Source: Bartonella vinsonii subsp. vinsonii (GTDB lineage Bacteria > Pseudomonadota > Alphaproteobacteria > Rhizobiales > Rhizobiaceae). From it: a stretch of DNA of 64,000 nt. How positions within the stretch are numbered: the stretch's first letter is position 1; every line of letters begins with the position of its first letter. Position numbers and translations under genes: made by a program. Shown one piece after another: positions 44,188 through 53,782 of this stretch. The DNA lies in contig NZ_CADEAJ010000001.1 in assembly GCF_902825235.1 (NCBI RefSeq), forward strand, positions 251,096-315,095. Reading direction: 5' to 3'. The notes under the pieces are model-generated. The model saw only the letters and a list, made by a program, of their open reading frames with translations. It made no database searches and was not told the origin of the DNA.

Positions 44188-44415
44188 GTTATTAAACTAC
44201 TGAGAGATTTGTTGTAAGGAATACTCCTCATGCAGATGATTGCTGTGACATGGACCAGAAAAATTAAAGGATAATGGAATTAGAACTATACGTATACTCG
44301 TAAAAATATTAGAGAGACTCGTCTATTCAGCTGTAAAGTGGATTTCATCACTTCAGTCTTAGTATTCTTTCAAATCATGCAAAAAGTGTATAATATTTAA
44401 AGAGAGGCTATAAAG

Positions 44416-45336
44416 ATGAACTGGATTACAAATTATGTTCGTCCTAAAATTAACTCTATATTGGGGCGCCGTGAAATTCCAGATAATCTATGGATTAAAG
44501 ATCCCACCAATGGTGAAATGGTCTTTCATAAAGATCTGGAAATGAATCAATATGTCATCCCCAATTCTGGTTATCACATGCGTATCAGTGCTAAAAATCG
44601 TCTCATGCATTTTTTTGATGATGGTGTTTATACGCCTCTTGAAAATCCAAAAGTCGTCACAGACCCTTTAAAGTTTCGCGATGAAAAACGCTATATCGAT
44701 CGGTTAAAAGATTATCGTTCTAAACTTGGAGTTGATGACAATATTTTAAGTGCACATGGTACTATCGAAGGTTTATCAATTATAGCTACTGTTCAAGACT
44801 TTGCTTTTATGGGGGGATCCCTTGGTATGGCTTCAGGAGAAGCTATCATTAAAGCTTTTGAGACTGCCATTGCCGAAAAATGTCCTTTAGTTCTTTTTGC
44901 TGCTTCTGGCGGTGCACGCATGCAAGAAGGAACACTTTCATTGATGCAAATGCCCCGTACAACAGTCGCAATTGAAATGCTGAAAGAAGCAAAACTTCCC
45001 TATATTGTTGTTCTGACCAATCCAACCACAGGTGGCGTGACTGCTTCTTACGCCATGCTTGGCGATATTCACATTGCTGAACCTGGCGCTATGATTGGTT
45101 TTGCGGGACCACGCGTAATTCAACAAACCATACGTGAAACTTTACCTGAAGGTTTTCAAAGTAGTGAATATCTGCTTGAACATGGTATGATTGATATGGT
45201 TGTCTCGCGTTTAGAAATGAAAACGACTATTGCACGCCTTTTACGCTTGATGATGAAATGTCCTGTAGCTGTGCATCCTTCCCATCCATCTCCAACAAAT
45301 TCTCAGATATCGCTTTCTAATACAGAAGCTGCTTAA
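44416..45336 (+). CDS. accD: Acetyl-CoA carboxylase carboxyltransferase subunit beta
   Basis: Beta subunit of the carboxyltransferase that makes malonyl-CoA for fatty-acid synthesis. The 306-residue protein has the crotonase-fold core with [16 protein letters not shown] and [16 protein letters not shown]. The N-terminal zinc-finger region lacks cysteine altogether: where E. coli has CxxC...CxxC, this protein reads KDPTNG and VIPNSG. Related rhizobial AccD proteins also lack most of these cysteines, so it is a lineage trait rather than damage. AGAGAGG precedes the ATG. folC follows 4 bases after the stop. Confidence 0.95.
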   Translation: MNWITNYVRPKINSILGRREIPDNLWIKDPTNGEMVFHKDLEMNQYVIPNSGYHMRISAKNRLMHFFDDGVYTPLENPKVVTDPLKFRDEKRYIDRLKDYRSKLGVDDNILSAHGTIEGLSIIATVQDFAFMGGSLGMASGEAIIKAFETAIAEKCPLVLFAASGGARMQEGTLSLMQMPRTTVAIEMLKEAKLPYIVVLTNPTTGGVTASYAMLGDIHIAEPGAMIGFAGPRVIQQTIRETLPEGFQSSEYLLEHGMIDMVVSRLEMKTTIARLLRLMMKCPVAVHPSHPSPTNSQISLSNTEAA

Positions 45337-45340
45337 TCTC

Positions 45341-46660
45341 ATGGGAAAAAGCCAAGTACAAGGGATGATAGATGAGTTATTAAAAAACTATCCGAAAAAA
45401 TTTGATCTTTCTCTAGAGCGTATTGTTCGCGTTTTGGAGAAGCTCGGCAATCCCCATTTAAAACTTGCACCTGTTATTCACATTGCTGGAACAAATGGCA
45501 AGGGATCTGCTAGTGCAGTTTGTCGTGCTCTTTTAGAAAGTGCCGGCTATCGCGTTCATGTCTATAGCTCACCTCATCTTGTTAACTGGAATGAACGCTG
45601 CAGGCTCGGTCAAAAAGGAAGAGGCAAATTTGTTACAGAGAGCCAATTGGCTGAGACAATTCGTGAAATTATAAAAGTGAATCGCCAAAAACCGATTACT
45701 ATTTTTGAAATTTTCACCGCAGCAGCTTTTATGCTGTTTAGTACACATCCAGCTGATGTCGTGATTTTAGAAGTTGGATTAGGAGGGCGTTTTGATGCCA
45801 CCAATGTCATTAATAAGCCAGCTGTATCGCTTATTATGCCCATCGATTATGATCATGAAGCTTTTCTTGGAAACACAATTGCACAAATCGCTTTTCAAAA
45901 AGGGGGAATTATCAAACCATCTGTTCCAGTGGTTATTGGTCAACAAAGTCACGAGGAAACTCTTCCACTTTTAACAACCCTCGCGGATAAAAATAAAGCA
46001 CCTTCTTCCCTCTTTGATCAAGATTATCAAAGCTATACAGAACATGGACGTATGGTTTTCCAAAATAATCAAGGCCTCATGGATCTTCCACTTCCTAACC
46101 TCGTTGGCGCCCATCAAATTGCCAATGCCGGAGCTTCTCTTGAAGCAATTTATCAAGCGGGTTTTCAACTTTCAGAACAAGCCATAAGTCACGCCTTGCA
46201 AAATATTTATTGGCCAGCACGGATGCAACATCTTACGCATGGGTTTTTGATTGATCAACTCTCTCCTAGCATTGATTTATGGTTAGATGGCGGACATAAC
46301 CCTGCTGCTGGAAAAGTTGTAGCAGCAGAACTTACCCAATGGAGAAAAAAAACAAACCGTCCTTTTATTATGATCGTTGGTATGCTCAACACCAAAGATG
46401 CTGTTGGTTATTTTCGTCCTCTAGCCAACCTTGTCGATAAAATCTATACAGTCCCTCTGACCAATAACACAGCAGGTATTTGTCCAACGATTTTAGCTGA
46501 ATCTGCTCGAAAAGTAGGGCTCTCTGCCCTCCCCCAAGCTCATCTACAAGAAGCTTTACAGAAAATTAACTTGGAGCATAAAGATGCAATTGTGCTTATT
46601 GGTGGTTCCCTTTACCTTGCCGGTGATATTTTACGTGACAATAAAACACCACCATGTTAG
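45341..46660 (+). CDS. folC: Folylpolyglutamate synthase / dihydrofolate synthase
   Basis: Mur-ligase-family enzyme that adds glutamate to dihydropteroate or to folates. The 439-residue protein has the ATP-binding loop IAGTNGKGSASAVC near 49-62, the folate-site region YSSPHLVNWNER and the conserved LEVGLGGRFDATNV. The C-terminal domain has DGGHNPAA. It starts four bases after accD, so the two form an operon as in other rhizobia. No missing motif. Confidence 0.95.
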   Translation: MGKSQVQGMIDELLKNYPKKFDLSLERIVRVLEKLGNPHLKLAPVIHIAGTNGKGSASAVCRALLESAGYRVHVYSSPHLVNWNERCRLGQKGRGKFVTESQLAETIREIIKVNRQKPITIFEIFTAAAFMLFSTHPADVVILEVGLGGRFDATNVINKPAVSLIMPIDYDHEAFLGNTIAQIAFQKGGIIKPSVPVVIGQQSHEETLPLLTTLADKNKAPSSLFDQDYQSYTEHGRMVFQNNQGLMDLPLPNLVGAHQIANAGASLEAIYQAGFQLSEQAISHALQNIYWPARMQHLTHGFLIDQLSPSIDLWLDGGHNPAAGKVVAAELTQWRKKTNRPFIMIVGMLNTKDAVGYFRPLANLVDKIYTVPLTNNTAGICPTILAESARKVGLSALPQAHLQEALQKINLEHKDAIVLIGGSLYLAGDILRDNKTPPC

Positions 46661-46703
46661 AAATCAGTTATTCATAGAGCTTTGAAAGATAGACATTTTA
46701 ACC

Positions 46704-47702
46704 ATGCAACTCGATCGTGCACTTTACCAACATCCTAAACTTATTACTGTTTTTGGCGGATCTGGTTTCGTGGGGCGGCATGTCGTTGAAGCTCTCACTA
46801 AACGAGGTTATCGCGTTCGCATCGCCGTTCGTTGTCCGCAAAAAGCTTATTACATGCTCCAAATAGGAGAAGTAGGACAAACCCAAATGCTTAAAACTGA
46901 TATCAAGCACCGTGCCTCTGTTGCACGGGCATTGCTTGGAGCAGAGGGGGCAGTGTTTCTTCCTGGTAGTTTAATACAAGCAAATCAATCGAACTTTCAA
47001 AAGACACAAATTGACGGCACACAAAATGTCTCTGAATTAACAGCTGAAGCTGGTATTCCACTTCTTTATATGTCAGCACTTGTAGCCAATGAAAATGCTT
47101 CGTTTCTTTATGCACGCGTTAAATCTATGTGTGAGAAAATTGTTCAAAGTAAGCATCCTCAAGCAATTATTATGCGCTCCTCTGTTATCTTTGGGCCAGA
47201 AGATTGTTTTTTCAACAGCTTAGCAAACTTTTCGCGTTTTTTACCGATTATGCCCCTTTTTGGAGGGGGACAAAGCAAATTGCAGCCCGTATATGTTGGC
47301 GATATTGCTGAATTTATCGTCCGCGCTTTAGAAGGACAAGTTCTCTCTGGAAAAAGCTATGATCTTGGAGGACCCCAGATTATTACATTCCAAAATATCC
47401 TTGAAAATATACTTAAAATTGTTCATCGTAAAAAAACAATTCTCTCCATGCCTCTTTCTGCAGGTTTATTAATTGGGGGTGTTTTGGGAACTATCGGTAA
47501 ATTACCTCTCTTACCAACATTTCTCACAGCTCATCAAATACGCTTCCTGCAAGTGGATAACATTGTTTCTCAAGAAGCTATAGAAAATGGATATACTTTA
47601 GAAGGAGCAGGGATTTCTCCCAAAACAATGGCTGCTCTCTTACCAAGTTATCTCTGGAGATTTCGTCCACAAGGTCAATTTTCCAAAAATTTGCCAGCTT
47701 AG
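46704..47702 (+). CDS. Complex I NDUFA9-like NAD(P)-binding protein
   Basis: Extended short-chain dehydrogenase/reductase homologue of 332 residues, related to the mitochondrial complex I subunit NDUFA9 found in alphaproteobacteria. The Rossmann dinucleotide motif TVFGGSGFVGRHVVEAL lies at about 15-31. A YARVKSMCE motif near 136 replaces the SDR YxxxK with Y-x-x-V-K, keeping Tyr and Lys. FGPEDCFFN follows. The gene follows folC by about 40 bases and may be cotranscribed. The family has no proven enzymatic reaction; a structural or assembly role with complex I is inferred. Confidence 0.87.
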   Translation: MQLDRALYQHPKLITVFGGSGFVGRHVVEALTKRGYRVRIAVRCPQKAYYMLQIGEVGQTQMLKTDIKHRASVARALLGAEGAVFLPGSLIQANQSNFQKTQIDGTQNVSELTAEAGIPLLYMSALVANENASFLYARVKSMCEKIVQSKHPQAIIMRSSVIFGPEDCFFNSLANFSRFLPIMPLFGGGQSKLQPVYVGDIAEFIVRALEGQVLSGKSYDLGGPQIITFQNILENILKIVHRKKTILSMPLSAGLLIGGVLGTIGKLPLLPTFLTAHQIRFLQVDNIVSQEAIENGYTLEGAGISPKTMAALLPSYLWRFRPQGQFSKNLPA

Positions 47703-47979
47703 TACATATTCTCGCAAGAATGAGTCAAGCTCTTGATTGATAATGATTCATTTTCCCCTCTTGAAATGAGAGGACTGAATAGAATTATATTTTTTCATTT
47801 TAATCTTTTGTATTCAGAATTATAAAAATTCTATCCGCACATCACAAGAGAGAGCATTCTATGGGTAAAAATGGTTTTAGCTTATTGCTCTAAGGCCATA
47901 AGGACAGTGGTATCACCTACATTATACCATTTACAAGCAGCACCAGAAAATGGAGTGACAAACAAGGTAAGATATTTCT

Positions 47980-48288
47980 TCAAAAAGCACGTAAATGAGA
48001 AACACAATGACGCACTTTCTTCGTGAAAGGATGTGATGTTATTAAAATGCGATGCATAACGCAATTTTTATTATTTAAAAGATATTGCTGTGGATTTTTG
48101 AAAGTTGTAAAACCAAACTCAGAAAAAGAGCAAATCTGAGAAATCTTTCTTAACGCTACGCCTTCCTGTTTTTCCCAAATGAAGCTATGTTCTGATTTGA
48201 GATATAAACCCTGTAGAATAGTTAATGTTTTGGTTCCAATCTGCTCTACAAACGCTAGGATAGCTTCCCATTGATCGGTCTTAATACT
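47980..48288 (-). pseudogene. Degenerate open stretch, family not recognised
   Basis: A 102-codon stretch between stops, with no ATG in its first 75 codons but with protein-like composition in its first half (TDQWEAILAFVEQIGTKTLT and KSEHSFIWEKQEG). Upstream on the same strand another frame reads FIDLQKEYARFVVC before a stop, which would fit a gene broken by frameshifts. I cannot assign a family. Confidence 0.22.
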
Positions 48289-48639
48289 TTATCCCGAACA
48301 TACGGCTGATCTTAACAAACAACAAAACGCGCATATTCCTTTTGTAAGTCTATGAACCTTTATTAAAAAATGTCTGTATTGATGAAATGCACATATTTTA
48401 TTCTCTTTTCAAAAAAATAATCTCATAACAACCTTTCTTGTCATGCTATCTTCCTTACAGATCAAAAGCAGTAAAATTTGATAAATTTTTCTTACTTAAA
48501 AAACTTATAAATCCCCTATTATTTTTACGGGAACATTATCATTTGAGATGTAAATGTGAATTTAGGGGACAGATTTATAGAGATTTAAAAATAATTTTTC
48601 CACATAAAGAAGTCTTTCTATTGGCTTGCATTTTTTTTT

Positions 48640-48674
48640 AATTTCTCCTACCGTCTTTTCCAATTTCTCCTACC
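48640..48674 (+). repeat. Direct repeat of AATTTCTCCTACC upstream of ahcY
   Basis: The 13-base sequence AATTTCTCCTACC occurs at 48640-48652 and 48662-48674, 22 bases apart, followed by CTCTGGGG. It lies 35 bases before the ahcY ATG, just upstream of its AAAGGG ribosome site. The two-turn spacing would suit a protein operator. The CU-rich text could also pair with the ribosome site in mRNA. Confidence 0.55.
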
Positions 48675-48708
48675 CTCTGGGGATAAATAATTTTAAAGGG
48701 ATTAAAGA

Positions 48709-50106
48709 ATGGCAACTCCAGATTATGTTGTCAAAGACATTGCGCTAGCTGCCTACGGGCGTAAAGAACTTGATATCGCCGAAACAGAAATGCCTGGTTT
48801 AATGGCTTGTCGTAAAGAGTTTTGTTCCAGCCAACCTTTGCGTGGAGCACGTATTTCTGGTTCATTGCATATGACGATTCAAACAGCTGTTTTAATTGAA
48901 ACATTGAAAGCGCTTGGCGCCGATGTACGGTGGAGTTCTAGCAATATTTTTTCTACGCAAGACCACGCCGCAGCAGCTATTGCAGCTACTGGTACCCCTG
49001 TTTTTGCGGTTAAAGGCGAAACTCTTGAAGAATATTGGACTTATATAGATGCCATTTTCCAATGGCCTGATGGCAATCTTTCCAATCTTATTTTAGATGA
49101 TGGAGCTGATGCTACAAACTATATTTTAGTAGGTTATCAAGCGGAAATAAATAAAGACATTCTTTCTCATCCCAAAACAGAAGAAGAGGGATTTTTTTTC
49201 AAACAGATTCAAAAACGTATGACTGCCACACTAGGATTTTTCACACGCCAGCGTGCAGCAATCAAAGGTGTGAGTGAAGAAACCACAACGGGGGTACACC
49301 GTCTTTATCAATTACAAAAGGAAGGGCTTTTGCCTTTTCCTGCCATTAATGTCAATGACAGCGTTACTAAATCAAAATTTGATAACAAATATGGGTGTAG
49401 AGAATCATTAGTAGATGGTATCCGGCGCGGGACAGACGTGATGATAGCTGGAAAAACAGCTATTGTCTGTGGCTATGGCGATGTAGGAAAAGGTTCAGCA
49501 GCCTCTCTTTCAGGTGCTGGAGCACGTGTTAAAGTGACAGAAATTGACCCAATCTGCGCCCTTCAAGCTGCTATGGACGGCTATGAAGTTGTTGATTTAG
49601 ATGATGCAGCCTCCAGTGCCGATATTATCATCACAACAACGGGAAATAAAGATGTTGTACGATTAGATCATATGCGGCAAGTGAAAGATATGTGTATTCT
49701 TGGGAATATTGGTCACTTTGATAATGAAATCCAAGTCTCCGCTCTTCGAAACTTGCCATGGACAAATATTAAACCGCAAGTCGATATGATTACCTTTCCT
49801 GATGGAAAACGTATCATTTTGCTCTCTGAAGGACGTTTGCTTAACCTCGGCAATGCTACAGGGCACCCCTCTTTTGTTATGTCTGCATCATTTACCAATC
49901 AAGTTTTAGCGCAAATTGAACTCTTTAACCGTTCAGAACACTACAAAAATGAAGTCACTGTTTTACCTAAACACCTTGATGAAAAAGTTGCGCGTCTTCA
50001 CCTTGATCGTCTAGGAATAAAATTAAGCGTTTTATCAGAAGAACAAGCTGCATATATTGGAGTTACACCACAAGGACCTTATAAACCAGATCATTATCGT
50101 TACTAA
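48709..50106 (+). CDS. ahcY: S-adenosylhomocysteine hydrolase
   Basis: Splits S-adenosylhomocysteine to adenosine and homocysteine, relieving product inhibition of methyltransferases and regenerating the methyl cycle. The 465-residue protein has the NAD-binding motif [10 protein letters not shown] near 255-264, substrate residues in the [18 protein letters not shown] region, [13 protein letters not shown] and the C-terminal PDHYRY. AAAGGG lies 8 bases before the ATG. divL follows within 40 bases. The protein is of the longer bacterial type with an insertion near residues 140-190. Confidence 0.97.
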   Translation: MATPDYVVKDIALAAYGRKELDIAETEMPGLMACRKEFCSSQPLRGARISGSLHMTIQTAVLIETLKALGADVRWSSSNIFSTQDHAAAAIAATGTPVFAVKGETLEEYWTYIDAIFQWPDGNLSNLILDDGADATNYILVGYQAEINKDILSHPKTEEEGFFFKQIQKRMTATLGFFTRQRAAIKGVSEETTTGVHRLYQLQKEGLLPFPAINVNDSVTKSKFDNKYGCRESLVDGIRRGTDVMIAGKTAIVCGYGDVGKGSAASLSGAGARVKVTEIDPICALQAAMDGYEVVDLDDAASSADIIITTTGNKDVVRLDHMRQVKDMCILGNIGHFDNEIQVSALRNLPWTNIKPQVDMITFPDGKRIILLSEGRLLNLGNATGHPSFVMSASFTNQVLAQIELFNRSEHYKNEVTVLPKHLDEKVARLHLDRLGIKLSVLSEEQAAYIGVTPQGPYKPDHYRY

Positions 50107-50144
50107 AATGTTTCCTTGGGTTAAAAGAAAAGGGAAAAAGTGCC

Positions 50145-52610
50145 GTGCTCAACTTTGGTGATCATAACCCCAAAGAAAAAGCTCAAAAAATGATCCGAAT
50201 CTATACGCACATTTTTTGCCTTTTTTGCTTTTTTTTTCCGACACATGTTGTTGCTCAATCATTGGAAATGTATCTTCCATTCCACTTCACTTTACCAGAT
50301 GGTCCATGGCTTCTTGTAGCGCTCTGCGGAGGTGTTTTTTGTGCCTTACTTCTCATGTCTATGACAATTATTATGCATGCAAAAAAAACTTCACAAAAAC
50401 CTCTGCAGATAATTCAAGAAGATTTTTCTGAAAAACTTAAATATTATGAATGGCTTCTGGAAGAAACAGGGCAATTTCTTCTTATTTGGGAGAGTCCAAC
50501 AGCTTCACCTCGTGTGGTTGGTAATATTCCCTCATTACAAAAAGTAGGAATTCAACAGCAAAATTTTCAATGCTTTGAGCTCTGGATTGAAGAAAATTCA
50601 AGACAAGAACTGGACCACGCATTAACGCTATTGCGTTACCAATCTCACTCTTTTGAACTTTCCATCACCACCACAAATAATATGCTGTTACAAGTTACAG
50701 GAGTCATTGCTGGAACAGCAGCCATTGCGCGTTTTCAAGACATCTCAACACAACAGAGCGAAAATGCGCATTTGCAGAAAGATATTGCCCAAATCCTCAC
50801 TGAGCTAAGAATGCAGCGCAACCTTCTTGATCATATTCAAGAACCTGTATGGATACGAGATTGTAAAGGGAATGTTCGTTTTATCAATCGTGCCTTTAAA
50901 GAAATAACCGGTTTTCGAGAAGGTAGCAATGAAATAGATGATCTTTTCAAGGACACACCACACCACAAAACAGATGAAATAGAAACGATTTTTCAAGAGC
51001 ATGTTCATACCGTTATTGATGGAGAACGGCACCGTTTTCATCTTACACGGCTTATAACAGCTGAAGGAATGGCCGCTTTTGCGCATGATGACAGCGCATA
51101 TGAAAATCTTTCTAATGAACTAAAACGTGTGTTGCAAAACCATTGTGAAACACTTGACCAAATCTCAACAGCTGTATCTATTTTTGATACCAACCAAAAA
51201 TTAAAATTCTGCAACCATGCTTTTAAAATTTTATGGCCTTTGGAGAGTTCTTTTTTAGAAAGTGAACCAAGTCATACGTTGCTTCTTGAACGTTTGCGTG
51301 AAAAAGGACTCATTGCTGAACACCCCGATTGGCGTGTGTGGAAAGAAGAACTTTTTAAAGCCTATCGACAAACAGAATCGAATCAACAAATTTGGAATCT
51401 TCCAGATGGGCGCACAGTACGCGTTATTTCTAGCCCTCACCCTCAAGGAGGTGTGACTTGGCTTTATGAAAATCTCACAGAAAAAATTGATCTCGAACGA
51501 CGCTATAATACACTCATTAAAATACAAGGCGAAACACTTGATAAGCTTTCAGAAGGTGTCGTCGTTTTTGGCAGTGATGGGCGTCTTCGTTTATCGAATC
51601 CAGCCTTATCAAAATTATGGTCTCTCCCGTATAATTTATTGGTAGAAGGTACCCATATTACACAATTACAAAGCCATTGTTCAACCTTAACCGTGGGGAA
51701 AGAATGGAACGAATTTACCAAATTTATTACAGGTTTTGATGAAAAACGCGATACATATTCAGGCCGTATGGACCTCATAAATGGAACGATTATTGACTAT
51801 ACATTGGTCCCACTTCCCAATGGGCAAACAATGCTCACATTCGTTAATGTTACAGACAGCATCCATGTCGCGCGTGCTCTCCAAGAAAAAAATGAAGCCT
51901 TAGAAAGTGCTGATCGTTTGCGTAATGAATTTGTCCAACATGTTTCTTATGAATTACGTACACCTCTTACCAATATTATTGGATTTTCTGATATTTTACG
52001 TGATCAAATTTTTGGCTCTGTCAATGAACGCCAAACGCAATATCTCGGGTATATTCACTCAGAATCAGGTACTCTTTTGAATATTGTTAATGATATTCTT
52101 GACCTTGCAACCCTCGATGCGGGCATCATGGAGCTTGACATACAATCGGTTAATATTGCTGATGCTATGGTGCAAGCAGTAGCACGCGTGGAAGAACGTC
52201 TTAATGGACGTTATATTACGCTCTCACAACAAATTTCGCCTTCTTTAAATTTTATTTTTGCTGATGCAACACGTTTGCATCAAATCTTTGTCAATGTTCT
52301 TAGTAATGCTATTAATTTTGCAAAAGAGGCAAGCACTATTGAGTTTTGTGCAGACGAACAAGATGATCACATTGTCTTCAGTATCCACAATGAGGGATCT
52401 GATATCCCAGAGGATGTTCTTGATCGCGTTTTCAAACGTTTTTCTTCCCATTCACACCATGGTGGGCGTGCAGGAGCAGGCCTTGGTCTTTCCCTTGTTA
52501 AAAGCTTCGTTGAGCTTCATGGTGGACACGTTGAAATTCTCACCGGTACAGGACAAGGAACAACGGTTAAATGTTTTTTCCCAATTTCTAAAGGAGATAC
52601 AGTTTTTTAA
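50145..52610 (+). CDS. divL: DivL-like PAS-domain pseudo-histidine kinase
   Basis: Large membrane-associated kinase homologue of 821 residues. A signal-like or membrane region lies at 1-85 with a helix near 55-75, followed by several PAS-like domains (about 90-570), a DHp helix pair and an HATPase domain. At the phosphorylation site it reads HVSYELRTPL, with Tyr602 where histidine kinases have His. This substitution defines DivL, which in Caulobacter controls CckA and the CtrA cell-cycle pathway. The ATPase N box (FVNVLSNAINFA) and G2 box (GAGLGLSLV) remain. The start is a GTG with AGGGA about 9 bases upstream; an ATG at 50190 is an alternative. Confidence 0.88.
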   Translation: MLNFGDHNPKEKAQKMIRIYTHIFCLFCFFFPTHVVAQSLEMYLPFHFTLPDGPWLLVALCGGVFCALLLMSMTIIMHAKKTSQKPLQIIQEDFSEKLKYYEWLLEETGQFLLIWESPTASPRVVGNIPSLQKVGIQQQNFQCFELWIEENSRQELDHALTLLRYQSHSFELSITTTNNMLLQVTGVIAGTAAIARFQDISTQQSENAHLQKDIAQILTELRMQRNLLDHIQEPVWIRDCKGNVRFINRAFKEITGFREGSNEIDDLFKDTPHHKTDEIETIFQEHVHTVIDGERHRFHLTRLITAEGMAAFAHDDSAYENLSNELKRVLQNHCETLDQISTAVSIFDTNQKLKFCNHAFKILWPLESSFLESEPSHTLLLERLREKGLIAEHPDWRVWKEELFKAYRQTESNQQIWNLPDGRTVRVISSPHPQGGVTWLYENLTEKIDLERRYNTLIKIQGETLDKLSEGVVVFGSDGRLRLSNPALSKLWSLPYNLLVEGTHITQLQSHCSTLTVGKEWNEFTKFITGFDEKRDTYSGRMDLINGTIIDYTLVPLPNGQTMLTFVNVTDSIHVARALQEKNEALESADRLRNEFVQHVSYELRTPLTNIIGFSDILRDQIFGSVNERQTQYLGYIHSESGTLLNIVNDILDLATLDAGIMELDIQSVNIADAMVQAVARVEERLNGRYITLSQQISPSLNFIFADATRLHQIFVNVLSNAINFAKEASTIEFCADEQDDHIVFSIHNEGSDIPEDVLDRVFKRFSSHSHHGGRAGAGLGLSLVKSFVELHGGHVEILTGTGQGTTVKCFFPISKGDTVF

Positions 52611-52660
52611 TCCCAGCGGTCTTATTATAATTTTTTTTCATCCATTTCACGGAACTCTTC

Positions 52661-53143
52661 ATGCATTTTAGTTTTTTTCTTGAGAATGAAGAAGCAACTC
52701 AAATTTTCGCGCACGATTTAGCCCTTGCTTTAAAACCTGGTGATCTTGTGACGCTGCAAGGCGATCTTGGAACAGGAAAATCAACCATCGCACGTACAAT
52801 CATCCACACACTTGCAAAGGATGATACTTTAGATGTTCCAAGCCCTACCTTCACACTTGTTCAAAGCTATCAACTTCCACAATTTGAAATTATCCATGCT
52901 GATCTTTATCGCCTTTCTATGGCAGAAGAAATTGACGAATTAGGGCTTCAAGAAGCACGTAAGCACAGTATTTTACTCGTCGAATGGCCAGAAAAAGGTG
53001 AAGATCTTTTAGGACCAACTACTTTTGCTCTCACCTTACAATATAAGGATCATGGGCGTCATGTGACACTTACATCAGCACAACATTCTACTGAGGGTCT
53101 ACAGCGATCTTTTGCAAATTCGCGCATTTTTAAAAATCCATAA
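52661..53143 (+). CDS. tsaE: tRNA threonylcarbamoyladenosine biosynthesis ATPase TsaE
   Basis: ATPase needed, with TsaB, TsaC and TsaD, to make t6A at position 37 of ANN-decoding tRNAs. The 160-residue protein has Walker A LQGDLGTGKSTIARTII near 39-53, the VPSPTFTLVQ segment and Walker-B-like HADLYRL. EWPEKG is the usual C-terminal signature. It sits 50 bases after divL. In related genomes it is followed by an aminoglycoside-phosphotransferase-like kinase; here that gene is decayed. Confidence 0.95.
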   Translation: MHFSFFLENEEATQIFAHDLALALKPGDLVTLQGDLGTGKSTIARTIIHTLAKDDTLDVPSPTFTLVQSYQLPQFEIIHADLYRLSMAEEIDELGLQEARKHSILLVEWPEKGEDLLGPTTFALTLQYKDHGRHVTLTSAQHSTEGLQRSFANSRIFKNP

Positions 53144-53782
53144 CCGCGGTCATGTTTATCATCATTTTTTGGCTAATGATGCTTGTACATATACTTAAAA
53201 ACTTCTCAATGATGGAAATCATTATAAATGACTTCATGGATGTACAAATTATGCAAACAGATTCCTTCCCCATGCAACAATGCCATATCTTATAAAAGGT
53301 ATCCGTCAATTTGTAGGGATTAACCAGCTTATTTGAGACAATAGATTTTCTGCATTCCATATTTTTGTCAAAGATTAAGAAAAAAATCTTTTTAATTTTA
53401 GAAAATCTCTGGCGTGAAAGACTTGCCGATAAAATCGGTAAGCCTCTGAAAGAGCACTCTATCGCTTGTAGCGAATTGCTGGCTTTCTTTCACCAAAAAA
53501 CTTGGCCTTCAAAAAAGAAATTTGCAAAATTTTTACTTCAAATTCCCTGCTATTATTGTCAAGCACTATAATATGCGTGATTATCATTTATCCAATATTC
53601 CTTGGCTCATGTATAAAGAAGGAATTGCCCGCATTGATTTTCTTGATTTTCAAGATAGTTAAAAAAATCCACTGCACAAATAGAGCTTTTTAGTTTTTCC
53701 CTGCATGAAAATTGTATACAGTAGAAATCATGCAAATAATTCATAAAATAGAATATTTTCCACACATCCCAAATGAGATTAC
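53144..53782 (+). pseudogene. Decayed AmgK-like phosphotransferase gene
   Basis: No intact gene fills the 640 bases between tsaE and addB, but the frame at 53573-53662 reads MRDYHLSNIPWLMYKEG then IARIDFLDFQDS. This matches the catalytic and metal-binding loops of the aminoglycoside-phosphotransferase-like kinase (RDxHxxNLxWL...GLIDFQDA) that sits next to tsaE in related alphaproteobacteria, where it is AmgK, a cell-wall sugar kinase. The frame stops right after the motif, and the upstream part (around 53365-53571) is in other frames. The usual partner nucleotidyltransferase (MurU) is absent. Confidence 0.65.

Larger units (their letters stand above)
47703..48708. other. Long intergenic region upstream of ahcY
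   Basis: About 1 kb without an intact gene. It contains a 102-codon open stretch on the minus strand (47980-48288, listed separately), a plus-strand frame at 48438-48641 without ribosome site, and a pyrimidine-rich direct repeat next to ahcY. Confidence 0.45.

Noticed and set aside
47868..48130. Plus-strand fragments (SSTRKW...QKAR; LKVVKPNS) resembling ends of the rRNA methyltransferase RlmE
   Set aside because: The matches are short, in frames interrupted by stops, and would require loss of nearly the whole gene between them; the opposite-strand open stretch explains the region at least as well.
48438..48641. 67-codon frame before ahcY
   Set aside because: No ribosome site or domain; overlaps the likely ahcY leader.
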